A stretch of 64,000 nucleotides of DNA from Butyrivibrio sp. (GTDB lineage Bacteria > Bacillota > Clostridia > Lachnospirales > Lachnospiraceae). The stretch is from assembly GCA_015056655.1 (NCBI GenBank), contig SVFV01000011.1, positions 32,596 to 96,595 on the forward strand. Direction: 5' to 3'. A model generated the notes under the pieces. That model did not search any database and had not been told where the DNA came from. It saw only the letters and a program-made list of their open reading frames with translations. The first letter of the stretch is position 1. Each line of letters opens with the position of its first letter. This document shows, in pieces, positions 27,986-35,753 of the stretch. The position numbers were made by a program, and so were the translations under genes.

Positions 27986-29716
27986 ATGTATGAAAATGAT
28001 AACAATGACCAGAATTTAAATCAGCAGAATACTTCGGGAACATACGGAAGTAATCCCGGATATGGCAATACACCCGGAGCAACAAATTATGGAACAGGGT
28101 ACTCGGCAAATGGAACAACAGGCTCCGGCAATTATTCAGGAACGACTGGTTCAGGTAATTATTCAGGAAATGCAAATTACAATTCTGGAAATTACGGCAA
28201 CTATCAGTATGGTAATTACCAGTATGGAAATTATCAGCAACCCATTCCTCCACGTCCTCCGAAGAAGAGTGGTACAGGCAAGAAGGTTGCAGCTGTTATA
28301 GCTGTAGCACTTGTCCTTGTCTTAGGACTTGGCGCTGGATATTACAGCATGACCAAGATTAAGGATAAGGTTGCAGACTTAACTCAGAAGCAGGATCAGG
28401 CTAGCATTGGTGAGTCAGTTGAAGAGCAGGCTCCTAGCGAGGATGTCCAGGTTGAGACAAAAGAGGATGCTGCAAATGAAGCTTCTACTGAGGAACAGGC
28501 AGCAGCTCAGAGTGATGCTACTGCAGACAGCTCTGCTGGAATCAGCAAGACAGAGACCACAACAACTACCGCTGTAGTTACAGATGTAACAGACGTAGTT
28601 AAGGCAGCTATGCCATCTATCGTTTCTATAAATAACAACTACACACAGTCAGCAGTTTACTTTGGACAGAAATATTCAGAGCAGCTCACAGCTTCAGGCT
28701 CAGGTATCATCGTTGGTACAAATGATACAGAGCTCCTAATTGCTACTAACTATCACGTTATTGAAGGTGCAGATTCACTTGAGGTTCTCTTTGCTGATGA
28801 TTCTACTGCAGCTGCAGAAGTAAAGGGAACAAATTCAGACATGGACCTTGCAGTTATAGCTGTTCAGCTTTCAAACTTAAGTATTGAGACAAAGAATTCT
28901 ATAGCGATTGCAACACTCGGTGATTCAGATTCACTGGTTGTAGGTGAGCCTGCAATAGCAATTGGTAATGCTCTTGGTTATGGACAGTCAGTTACAACAG
29001 GTGTTGTAAGTGCAGTAAATAGAATGATCGACCTTGATGATTCTGATGAATCTGATGGAAATACATTTATCCAGACAGATGCAGCAATTAATCCCGGTAA
29101 CTCAGGCGGAGCTCTTCTTAACATCAAAGGTGAGGTTATTGGTATCAACTCAAATAAGATTGGCGGAAGCACAATCGAGGGTATGGGATATGCAATCCCG
29201 ATTTCAGTTGCAAAGCCCATCATTGAACAGCTTATGACAGAGCAGACCAAAGCAAAGGTAGCAGAAGCAGACAGAGGCTATATTGGTATTTCCGGTGTCA
29301 GCGTAACATCAGATGTATCTGAGATGTATGGAATTCCTGAGGGTGTATATGTAGCAACAATAACAGCCGGAGGCGGTGCTGAGGCAGCAGGTCTTAGAGT
29401 TGGTGATATTATAGTTGCCCTTGATGGCCAGGAGATTTCCTCAATGGATGACTTAAAGACCAGACTTGAGTATTATGCAGCAGGAACTACCGCAACACTT
29501 AAGGTTATGAGACAGTCTGCAGATGGCTATGCTGAGCAGGAATTCCAGGTAACACTTGGAAGTGCAACTCAGACACAGGCTGAAGATCAGAACGGAGCTG
29601 GTCAGGAAACCTACGAAGGCACACCCAACGAAGGTCAGGGTGAAGGAGAGGATGGATATAACGGATATAACTTCCAGAGTCCTTTCGGAAGCTTTGGTTT
29701 TGGATTTGGTAACTGA
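27986..29716 (+). CDS. HtrA/DegP-type membrane-anchored serine protease
   Basis: A 576-residue protein. The cytoplasmic N-terminus (1-95) is a Gly/Asn/Tyr/Ser-rich low-complexity segment with tandem NYQYG units and PPRPPKK. One membrane span follows at about 97-118 (AAVIAVALVLVLGLGAGYY), then an acidic linker. The trypsin-like domain has His257 (ATNYHVIEGAD), Asp287 (SDMDLAVI) and Ser373 (NPGNSGGALL); the PDZ domain at about 430-520 has VYVATITAGGGAEAAGLRVG. The tail is Gly/Asn/Phe rich. It degrades or refolds damaged envelope proteins. All catalytic residues are present. Low-complexity ends on both sides are unusual. AGAGGT ribosome site. Confidence 0.92.
   Translation: MYENDNNDQNLNQQNTSGTYGSNPGYGNTPGATNYGTGYSANGTTGSGNYSGTTGSGNYSGNANYNSGNYGNYQYGNYQYGNYQQPIPPRPPKKSGTGKKVAAVIAVALVLVLGLGAGYYSMTKIKDKVADLTQKQDQASIGESVEEQAPSEDVQVETKEDAANEASTEEQAAAQSDATADSSAGISKTETTTTTAVVTDVTDVVKAAMPSIVSINNNYTQSAVYFGQKYSEQLTASGSGIIVGTNDTELLIATNYHVIEGADSLEVLFADDSTAAAEVKGTNSDMDLAVIAVQLSNLSIETKNSIAIATLGDSDSLVVGEPAIAIGNALGYGQSVTTGVVSAVNRMIDLDDSDESDGNTFIQTDAAINPGNSGGALLNIKGEVIGINSNKIGGSTIEGMGYAIPISVAKPIIEQLMTEQTKAKVAEADRGYIGISGVSVTSDVSEMYGIPEGVYVATITAGGGAEAAGLRVGDIIVALDGQEISSMDDLKTRLEYYAAGTTATLKVMRQSADGYAEQEFQVTLGSATQTQAEDQNGAGQETYEGTPNEGQGEGEDGYNGYNFQSPFGSFGFGFGN
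28196..28240 (+). repeat. 15-bp tandem repeat inside htrA coding sequence
   Basis: Three consecutive 15-bp units of the form GGnAAyTAyCAGTAT encode the GNYQY repeats. Longer diverged repeats (about 24 bp, around 28122-28170) encode the GSGNYSGTT units just before. Such arrays can change length by slippage in multiples that keep the frame. Confidence 0.7.
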
Positions 29717-29774
29717 TAAGAGATGGACTGATTTAATCAGTACAGAAAAATTGAAATAAAATTTTAAAATCATG

Positions 29775-29812
29775 CAATCCCGAGGCATATATGCTTCGGG
29801 ATTGTCTCTATT
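29775..29812 (+). terminator. Terminator after htrA
   Basis: CAATCCCGAGGCAT (29775-29788) pairs with ATGCTTCGGGATTG (29791-29804), followed by TCTCTATTT; the last stem pairs probably open to make the loop. Confidence 0.78.
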
Positions 29813-29836
29813 TCACCAAAAATTAATACACATTGA

Positions 29837-29918
29837 TGTACTTTTGCGGTACACTTAACTTGAACTATTATATTAATTTGGAGGAGGTATGCAGTCAGAC
29901 TGCTTAACTGATAAATGA
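29837..29918 (+). promoter_or_regulatory. Promoter, dyad and 9-codon leader before the 29915 gene
   Basis: TTGCGG (29844-29849), 16 nt and TATTAT (29866-29871) are a plausible promoter; a perfect dyad TGTAC-N7-GTACA (29837-29853) overlaps its -35. GGAGGAGG (29880-29887) is followed at once by ATG 29889, which opens MQSDCLTDK ending in TGA 29916-29918, overlapping the main start as ATGA. A hairpin GCAGT-CAG-ACTGC (29891-29903) lies in this stretch. Confidence 0.45.
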
Positions 29919-30325
29919 CAGAAAGTTTTGAATACAATCAGAATCACGACATGGCTAATCCGCGAGTAACTCTTGCGACTACAGCCTCGATTCTGGCGCT
30001 GATTTCGGTTGCACTGCTGCTTAGTGTGTACTTTGCAATCATAGTTGGAGGGATTGCCCTTGTCCTTGCATTCTTATCCAGGGGCAAGGATGGAAAGTTT
30101 TTACCTCAGGCGAAAAGAGCATTTGTTTTTGGATCCATCGGTGTCATAGGAGGATATTTCCTCATGATACAGGCATTTGTAACAGTCTATACTGATCCGG
30201 AGGCAAGAGCTATGGTAAATCAGTATTCACAGGCTATATCTGGTGAGAGCTTTGATGACATGCTTAATGAAATCAAACAGAGCCTTGGAGTGGATTTCGG
30301 AGATATCAACAACCTGAGCCAATAA
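29915..30325 (+). CDS. Small membrane protein of unknown function
   Basis: A 136-residue protein: a soluble N-terminus with MTESFEYNQNHDMANPRVTL, two hydrophobic segments (about 20-54, ATTASILALISVALLLSVYF plus AIIVGGIALVLAFLS; and about 68-90, AFVFGSIGVIGGYFLMIQAF), then a soluble C-terminus (NQYSQAISGESFDDMLNEIK). It resembles DUF4190-like small membrane proteins but I cannot assign it firmly. No ribosome site directly precedes its ATG; translation may depend on the overlapping 9-codon leader. First gene of a possible unit with the SprA-like and DUF975-like genes. Confidence 0.65.
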   Translation: MTESFEYNQNHDMANPRVTLATTASILALISVALLLSVYFAIIVGGIALVLAFLSRGKDGKFLPQAKRAFVFGSIGVIGGYFLMIQAFVTVYTDPEARAMVNQYSQAISGESFDDMLNEIKQSLGVDFGDINNLSQ

Positions 30326-30337
30326 GGGGACGTGCTT

Positions 30338-30871
30338 ATGAGTGGAATAAGTCCTATAGGTTATGGAAATATTGGTGGATTCTTTGGACCGGCGATGGGG
30401 CAGAGCAGGCCTGCATTTGATGCGGCTGGAACGGTCGGCTCACCTGAGGGCGAGAGTAAGGTTGTTCTAAATCCTGGTCAGGACGTCGAGAAAAAGCCGG
30501 GTATGAGGTCATCACCTGCTGAATGTGAGACCTGTAAAAACAGGAAATACCAGGATGGCTCCAATGAGATGGTTTCCTTTAAATCAGCTCAGCATATATC
30601 ACCTCAGGCAGCTCCTTCGAGGGTCAGAGGTCATGAGCAGGAGCATGTTTCCAACGCATATAAAAAGGCAGCTGAGGGAGATGGCAAAGTCCTTCAGGCT
30701 TCAGTGAAAATTACAACCGCAGTATGTCCTGAGTGTGGCAGGACGTATGTTTCTGGCGGTCTCACCACAACAAAAATCATGTATAAAAACGAAGACAATC
30801 CCTACCAGAAAAATAAAAAGGGTGCTGACGCAGCAGCTTTGGTAGGCGCAAATTTTGATGCGGGAGTATGA
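30338..30871 (+). CDS. SprA-related putative zinc metallopeptidase
   Basis: About 177 residues. Two CxxC pairs (ECETCKNRKYQDGS and AVCPECGRTYVSGG) flank VRGHEQEHVSNAY, an HExxH zinc-peptidase motif (His-Glu-x-x-His). The stretch CETCKNRKYQDGS...VSF with HEQEHV and CPECGRTYVSGG matches what I know of the SprA-related family. No signal peptide. The first 50 residues are Gly/Pro rich. ATG 30338 with AAGGGGA upstream is preferred to GTG 30332. Peptidase activity is predicted from the motif only; the substrate is unknown. Sits 12 bp after one membrane protein gene and 37 bp before another. Confidence 0.7.
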   Translation: MSGISPIGYGNIGGFFGPAMGQSRPAFDAAGTVGSPEGESKVVLNPGQDVEKKPGMRSSPAECETCKNRKYQDGSNEMVSFKSAQHISPQAAPSRVRGHEQEHVSNAYKKAAEGDGKVLQASVKITTAVCPECGRTYVSGGLTTTKIMYKNEDNPYQKNKKGADAAALVGANFDAGV

Positions 30872-30908
30872 GAAATTATCGGATTGTCTCTCTTTAAGAA
30901 AGGAATAT

Positions 30909-31634
30909 ATGAGGCAATCTACAACTATATCAATGATAAAGGCGACAGCAAGAGATCGCCTTATCGGTCGCTATGGCACCACAATCGGTGCAGCAATTCT
31001 CCTTTTACTTATTCAGGTTCTGGTATCTGATGCAGTAATAATAATGGTTAGTCCGGACAACATAATTACTTATATTGTCTATCTTTTTACTGTCCTTTTG
31101 GTTGATGTGTTATTTGGAGTTTTCTATTCCGGAGTAGCATATCTTTATATGAATGTGGTTTATGCACAGCCTGCAAGGACATCTGATATTTTCCATGGAT
31201 TTAAAATGCACCCAGACAAGGCACTTATGATTCAGGTTCCTTTCGCACTGGCTTCATTTGTTCAGACAGTGCCAATCTCAATTATGAGGAATTTCTTGAG
31301 AGGTCAGGAAGGCTCATCTATATACATGGCTATGATCGGGCTTACATTAGTTGGAACTATCCTGTCAATTATAGTTAAGCTTATATATGCTCAGAGCTTT
31401 TACCTTCTTCAGGATTTCCCGGATAAGTCTGCTGGGGAGATTCTAGGAATAAGCGCAAGGATTATGAAGGGCAATAAGTGGCGTCTTGTAAAGATGTACC
31501 TTAGCTTTATTCCGATCATTATTCTTGGAGCACTTACACTTTTCCTCCCTCTTTTGTGGGTGGATTCATATATTGAGGCTTCACGTGCAGCCTTTTATCA
31601 GGACTGCATAGTTTCAGCAAATAGAAACAGCTAA
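30909..31634 (+). CDS. DUF975-like multi-spanning membrane protein
   Basis: About 241 residues with five or six hydrophobic spans (TTIGAAILLLLIQVLVSDAV; YIVYLFTVLLVDVLFGVFYS; IGLTLVGTILSIIVKLIYAQ; FIPIIILGALTLFLPLLWV). The opening TARDRLIGRYGTTIGAAI and the late EILGISARIMKGNKWRLVKM are typical of DUF975 proteins. Function unknown. ATG 30909 with AAAGGAA just upstream is the likely start; the longer frame begins within the previous gene. Confidence 0.72.
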   Translation: MRQSTTISMIKATARDRLIGRYGTTIGAAILLLLIQVLVSDAVIIMVSPDNIITYIVYLFTVLLVDVLFGVFYSGVAYLYMNVVYAQPARTSDIFHGFKMHPDKALMIQVPFALASFVQTVPISIMRNFLRGQEGSSIYMAMIGLTLVGTILSIIVKLIYAQSFYLLQDFPDKSAGEILGISARIMKGNKWRLVKMYLSFIPIIILGALTLFLPLLWVDSYIEASRAAFYQDCIVSANRNS

Positions 31635-31673
31635 GAAAATAAAGCAGGTTCATCCTGCACGAAAGAAGAAAAA

Positions 31674-33587
31674 ATGGACTTAATTGATGCAATCAAAGCA
31701 ATAGATAAAACTCATGAAGATGATGTTCTAAACAGGCTTACTACCGTTTGGGGAGATAAGCTTGATTCTGAGAATGTCTTACAGGAATATCCAAGACCTC
31801 AGTTTGTGAGAAACAGCTACATTAACCTGAATGGAAAATGGGAGTATGCCATAACAAAATCTGACATTTTTCCCAAGGAGATGGACGGAGAGATTCTTGT
31901 TCCGTTTTCTCCTGAGACAATTCTTTCAGGTGTTGAGAGACAGTTAAAGCCTGAGGAATACCTCTGGTATAAGAGAGAGCTTCCAAAGATAAACGCAGAG
32001 ACTCCTGATTCAAGAGTGCTTCTTCACTTTGGAGCCGTAGATCAGAAGGCTGTTGTTTTTGTGAATGAAGTACCTGTTGGTGCGCACAAGGGCGGATATC
32101 TGCCATTTACCATTGATATTACAGATGCCTTGAAGGCTGAGGATACTGATGGTGAAGGCGTTGGGCTATATGGAACACTTCATGTCTGCGTAGAGGATGA
32201 CAGTGATTCCTCATATCACAGCAGAGGTAAGCAGACCCTTAAAAGAGGCGGAATGTACTATACTGCTCAGAGTGGAATCTGGCAGACAGTATGGATTGAG
32301 ATTGTTCCCAAGGTTCACATCACTGCCTATAAGATAATTCCTAACAGAGACCTTAACCATGTGGATATTATGGTCTTCACAAATGAAAAAACCGATGTTT
32401 CACTCAAGGTAATGGACATAAATTACCAGCAGCTTATAGCTGAGACCGCAGGAAAGACTGAGATCATCAAGGAAGAAGGCAGAGTACACTCACCTTTTGA
32501 CATCTATAAGTATTCACCTGAAGTTGAGGCAAGACGCACATCCAAGTATGTTTACAAGGCTACGATTACATTGCCAAAACCACACCTTTGGTCTCCTGAG
32601 GATCCATTCCTTTATGGACTTGTTATTTCAGCAGTTGATGATGTGGCTCAGTCATATTTTGCAATGCGTTCCTTCACTAAAGAGATTGATGCAGAGGGGA
32701 ATCCGGTATTTTTCCTTAATAATGAGCCTTATTTCCTTAATGGAGTTCTGGATCAGGGTTATTGGCCGGATGGATTATACACAGCTCCAAGCGATGAGGC
32801 CCTGATATTCGATATTGTTGAGATGAAAAAGATGGGCTTTAATATGCTCCGCAAGCATATCAAGATTGAAGCTGCCAGATGGTATTACCACTGCGACAGG
32901 CTTGGAATGGTTGTTTGGCAGGACATGGTAAGCGGAGGCTCATCCTATGCAAAGCCTGTTGTAAGCTATTTGCCTACACTTTTTCCGGATGTCTTTGGTC
33001 ACATGCCTGATGGACCGATGAACTATCGCATGTTCTCAAGGCATTCAGCAGAGGGCAGAAAAGAGTGGACAGAGGAGATGGAGGAAACCATCAAGACTCT
33101 TTTCAATGTCCCAAGTATTGCCGTGTGGGTTCTATTTAACGAAGGCTGGGGACAGTTCAATGCATCCGCTGCCACAATCAATGCAAGGCAGTTCAACGAT
33201 AACAGACTTATCGATCAGGCTAGTGGTTGGTTTGATGAAAACGGCGGCGATTTCAGAAGTGTTCACAACTACTTCAGACCGCTTGACGTTATAAAGGATA
33301 AAAAGCGCAGAGCTTTTGTTATTTCAGAGTATGGCGGATTCGCCTGCCACATTGATGGACACAGCTCTGTTGACAGAATCTATGGCTACAAAAAATATGA
33401 GACTATCCAGGATCTGGCCAAGGCATATAAAATTTTGATGGATCAGAGTATTGGAAAGCTTAAAAAGAAGGGACTTGCCGGAGCTGTTTATACTCAGCTT
33501 AGTGATGTTGAGGAAGAGGTTAACGGAATCCTTACTTACGATAGAAGAGTAAACAAGCTGGAAATTTTAAAGAAAAAGGTTAGATAA
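31674..33587 (+). CDS. Intracellular GH2 glycoside hydrolase
   Basis: A 637-residue family 2 enzyme (beta-galactosidase/glucuronidase/mannosidase clan). N-terminal jelly-roll (NSYINLNGKWEYAI, LLHFGAVDQKAVVFVN), an immunoglobulin-like middle, and a TIM barrel from about residue 345 with acid/base Glu490 in VWVLFNEGWGQFN and nucleophile Glu552 in FVISEYGGFACH. No signal peptide. The substrate is not fixed by these motifs. A hairpin GCAGG-TTCAT-CCTGC (31644-31658) lies before a weak ribosome site (GAAAGAAG). Confidence 0.87.
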   Translation: MDLIDAIKAIDKTHEDDVLNRLTTVWGDKLDSENVLQEYPRPQFVRNSYINLNGKWEYAITKSDIFPKEMDGEILVPFSPETILSGVERQLKPEEYLWYKRELPKINAETPDSRVLLHFGAVDQKAVVFVNEVPVGAHKGGYLPFTIDITDALKAEDTDGEGVGLYGTLHVCVEDDSDSSYHSRGKQTLKRGGMYYTAQSGIWQTVWIEIVPKVHITAYKIIPNRDLNHVDIMVFTNEKTDVSLKVMDINYQQLIAETAGKTEIIKEEGRVHSPFDIYKYSPEVEARRTSKYVYKATITLPKPHLWSPEDPFLYGLVISAVDDVAQSYFAMRSFTKEIDAEGNPVFFLNNEPYFLNGVLDQGYWPDGLYTAPSDEALIFDIVEMKKMGFNMLRKHIKIEAARWYYHCDRLGMVVWQDMVSGGSSYAKPVVSYLPTLFPDVFGHMPDGPMNYRMFSRHSAEGRKEWTEEMEETIKTLFNVPSIAVWVLFNEGWGQFNASAATINARQFNDNRLIDQASGWFDENGGDFRSVHNYFRPLDVIKDKKRRAFVISEYGGFACHIDGHSSVDRIYGYKKYETIQDLAKAYKILMDQSIGKLKKKGLAGAVYTQLSDVEEEVNGILTYDRRVNKLEILKKKVR

Positions 33588-33590
33588 AAG

Positions 33591-33624
33591 AGGTCACTCC
33601 ACAATTAAATGGAGTGACCTTTTT
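33591..33624 (+). terminator. Terminator after the GH2 gene
   Basis: AGGTCACTCCA (33591-33601) and TGGAGTGACCT (33610-33620) form a perfect 11-bp stem with TTTT after it. The A run before the stem could also let it stop cysK transcription from the other side. Confidence 0.9.
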
Positions 33625-33673
33625 CATATAGGTTACAAGGAGTGATTATTGTGTGACTCCAGGAAGGTACAAA

Positions 33674-34615
33674 TTAGTCCTCTGTCTGGAAGAATGCTGT
33701 TGAAAGGTAGCGGTCTCCTGAATCTGGAAGAAGAGCTACGATTGTCTTACCAGCATTCTCAGGACGCTTTGCAAGCTCTGTTGCAGCAAAGAGAGCAGCA
33801 CCGGATGTGATACCTACAAGAACACCCTCTGTCTTGCCGAGCTCTGCGCCTACGCGGAAAGCATCTTCGTTTGCAACAGGAATGATTTCATCATAAACAC
33901 CTGTGTTAAGTACTGAAGGAATGAATCCAGCACCGATACCCTGAAGCTTGTGAGGTCCGGGAGCATTTCCTGAAAGAACTGCAGAATCCTTAGGCTCAAC
34001 TGCAACGATCTTTACATCAGGGTTCTTTGACTTTAAGAATTCACCAACACCAGTTACTGTACCGCCGGTACCAACACCAGCTACGAAAATATCTACCTTT
34101 CCATCAGTGTCTTCCCAAATCTCAGGACCAGTTGTTGCTCTGTGAACTGCAGGGTTAGCAAGGTTGTCGAACTGTCCAAGGATGATTGAACCAGGGGTTT
34201 CCTTCTGGATTTCCTCAGCCTTTGCAATTGCACCCTTCATGCCCTTAGCGCCTTCTGTAAGAACAAGCTTTGCGCCATAAGCCTTAAGAAGTGTTCTACG
34301 CTCAACGCTCATTGTATCAGGAAGTGTAAGGATTACCTGATAGCCTCTTGCAGCTGCTACTGAAGCGAGGCCGATACCTGTATTTCCGGATGTGGGCTCG
34401 ATGATTGTGCCGCCCTTTGCAAGCTTTCCTGACTTCTCAGCGTCCTCGATCATAGCAAGTGCAACTCTGTCCTTAACGCTTCCAGCGGGATTGAAGTACT
34501 CAAGTTTAGCAAGGATTCTTGCGCCGTTAACGCCTTCCTTAGCCTGATAATTTTTTACCTCAAGAAGAGGAGTGTGTCCAATAAGCTCTGTTGCTGATGT
34601 TTTAATATTTGCCAT
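33674..34615 (-). CDS. cysK: Cysteine synthase A
   Basis: About 313 residues. A PLP enzyme that makes L-cysteine from O-acetylserine and sulphide. ELIGHTPLLEV starts the fold; NPAGSVKDRVAL holds the PLP lysine; EPTSGNTGIGLA is the substrate loop; GTGGTVTGVG binds the PLP phosphate; GITSGAA is near the C-terminus. The longer frame begins at a TTG (34633), but ATG 34615 follows GGGAGGAA by 8 nt and gives the normal N-terminus (MANIKTSATELIG). Promoter with an internal palindrome lies upstream (34688-34716). Confidence 0.95.
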   Translation of the reverse strand: MANIKTSATELIGHTPLLEVKNYQAKEGVNGARILAKLEYFNPAGSVKDRVALAMIEDAEKSGKLAKGGTIIEPTSGNTGIGLASVAAARGYQVILTLPDTMSVERRTLLKAYGAKLVLTEGAKGMKGAIAKAEEIQKETPGSIILGQFDNLANPAVHRATTGPEIWEDTDGKVDIFVAGVGTGGTVTGVGEFLKSKNPDVKIVAVEPKDSAVLSGNAPGPHKLQGIGAGFIPSVLNTGVYDEIIPVANEDAFRVGAELGKTEGVLVGITSGAALFAATELAKRPENAGKTIVALLPDSGDRYLSTAFFQTED

Positions 34616-34687
34616 AATATTTGTTCCTCCCAATAATTATTTACACTTTCATATTTCCTACTTTTATACTAGGAAAATTATGAATAT

Positions 34688-34738
34688 AGTCTATCTCTAA
34701 TATTATTAGATGTCAACACCTAATCTCTATGGTATAAT
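34688..34738. promoter_or_regulatory. Overlapping divergent promoters of cysK and the carbamate-kinase-like gene, with palindrome
   Basis: Minus strand: TTGACA (34716-34711), 17 nt, TAGACT (34693-34688), with the perfect palindrome CTAATATTATTAG (34697-34709) filling the spacer, a typical repressor position. Plus strand: ATGTCA (34710-34715), 17 nt, TATAAT (34733-34738). The two -35 boxes share bases, so the promoters should compete. The regulator is not known; CymR- or Rrf2-type control of cysK is possible. Confidence 0.5.
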
Positions 34739-34779
34739 CTCGTATATAATAATTTGCATAAATCCGAGGAGGAATGGTA

Positions 34780-35715
34780 ATGGAGAATAAGAAGGTAGTT
34801 GTGTCTCTGGGACATGAGGCACTTGGATATACAACAAATGAGCAGATGGAAGCTGTTAAGGTTACTGCTAAAGCTCTTGCAGACCTTGCTCAGGCAGGCT
34901 ATCAGCTCAATATTACTCACAGTAACGGACCTCAGGTCAGCATGATCCACAAGGCTATGACAGAGCTTAGAAGAATTTACATCGACTATACTCCGGCACC
35001 TATGAGCGTATGTAGTGCAATGAGCCAGGGCTATGTTGGATATGACCTTCAGAACTCTTTAAAGAGCGAGCTTACAAGCCGCGGAATATCAACACCTGTA
35101 AGCACAATCCTCACTCAGGTTACCGTTGATCCTTATGATGAAGCATTCTATTCTCCGACAAAAGTAATCGGAAGATATATGTCCAAAGAGGATGCGGACA
35201 ATGAGATAAAGAAGGGTAACTTTGTTCAGGAAGTTCCCGGAAAAGGTTATCTTAGAATCGTAGCTGCTCCCAAGCCGATTGATATAGTAGAAATCGACAC
35301 AATCAGAGTTCTCTCCGATGCAGGTCAGATCGTTATCGCTTGCGGAGGCGGCGGAATTCCTGTTATCGAGCAGGGCCACGTATTAAAAGGAGCATCTGCT
35401 GTTATCGAGAAGGATGCTATCGCTGGAAAACTTGCATCTGAGCTCAAGGTAGATAAGCTCATTATCCTCACATCTGTTCCCTGTGTTTATAAGGACTTTG
35501 GGAAAGACAGTCAGGAGCCCATTGATCGCATGAATGTAAGCATAGCTGAGCAGTACATCAGAGATGGTCAGTTTGGTGCAACCAATATGCTTCCTAAGAT
35601 CGAGGCAGCTATTGAGTTCCTCAAAGAGAATCCTTCAGGAAGCGTGCTTATTACTTCTCTTTCAGAAGTTACAGCAGCGCTTAAGGGCAAGGGCGGAACA
35701 GTTATCACTGCATAA
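34780..35715 (+). CDS. Carbamate-kinase-like amino acid kinase
   Basis: About 311 residues. Overall a carbamate kinase: APMSVCSAMSQGYVGYDLQN, QVTVDPYDEAF, IACGGGGIPVI, DKLIILTSVPCVY and GATNMLPKIEAAI. Carbamate kinase makes ATP from carbamoyl phosphate and ADP. Two phosphate-binding motifs are altered: the usual GGNAL is GHEAL (residues 11-15) and HGNGPQVG is HSNGPQVS (47-54). No arginine deiminase or carbamoyltransferase gene is adjacent, so it may have a different substrate. ATG 34780 fits GAGGAGG (34766-34772); ATG 34774 is too close. Confidence 0.75.
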   Translation: MENKKVVVSLGHEALGYTTNEQMEAVKVTAKALADLAQAGYQLNITHSNGPQVSMIHKAMTELRRIYIDYTPAPMSVCSAMSQGYVGYDLQNSLKSELTSRGISTPVSTILTQVTVDPYDEAFYSPTKVIGRYMSKEDADNEIKKGNFVQEVPGKGYLRIVAAPKPIDIVEIDTIRVLSDAGQIVIACGGGGIPVIEQGHVLKGASAVIEKDAIAGKLASELKVDKLIILTSVPCVYKDFGKDSQEPIDRMNVSIAEQYIRDGQFGATNMLPKIEAAIEFLKENPSGSVLITSLSEVTAALKGKGGTVITA

Positions 35716-35719
35716 TAAT

Positions 35720-35752
35720 ATCCCCTCATCATTTTCATGATGAGGGGATTTC
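35720..35752. terminator. Bidirectional terminator between the carbamate-kinase-like gene and clpX
   Basis: ATCCCCTCATCAT (35720-35732) and ATGATGAGGGGAT (35737-35749) form a perfect 13-bp stem with a 4-nt loop. Genes converge on it from both sides. Confidence 0.88.
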
Positions 35753-35753
35753 T

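Noticed and set aside
28130..28240. CRISPR-like short repeats
   Set aside because: Repeats are in frame, encode Gly/Asn/Tyr units of HtrA and have no unique spacers.
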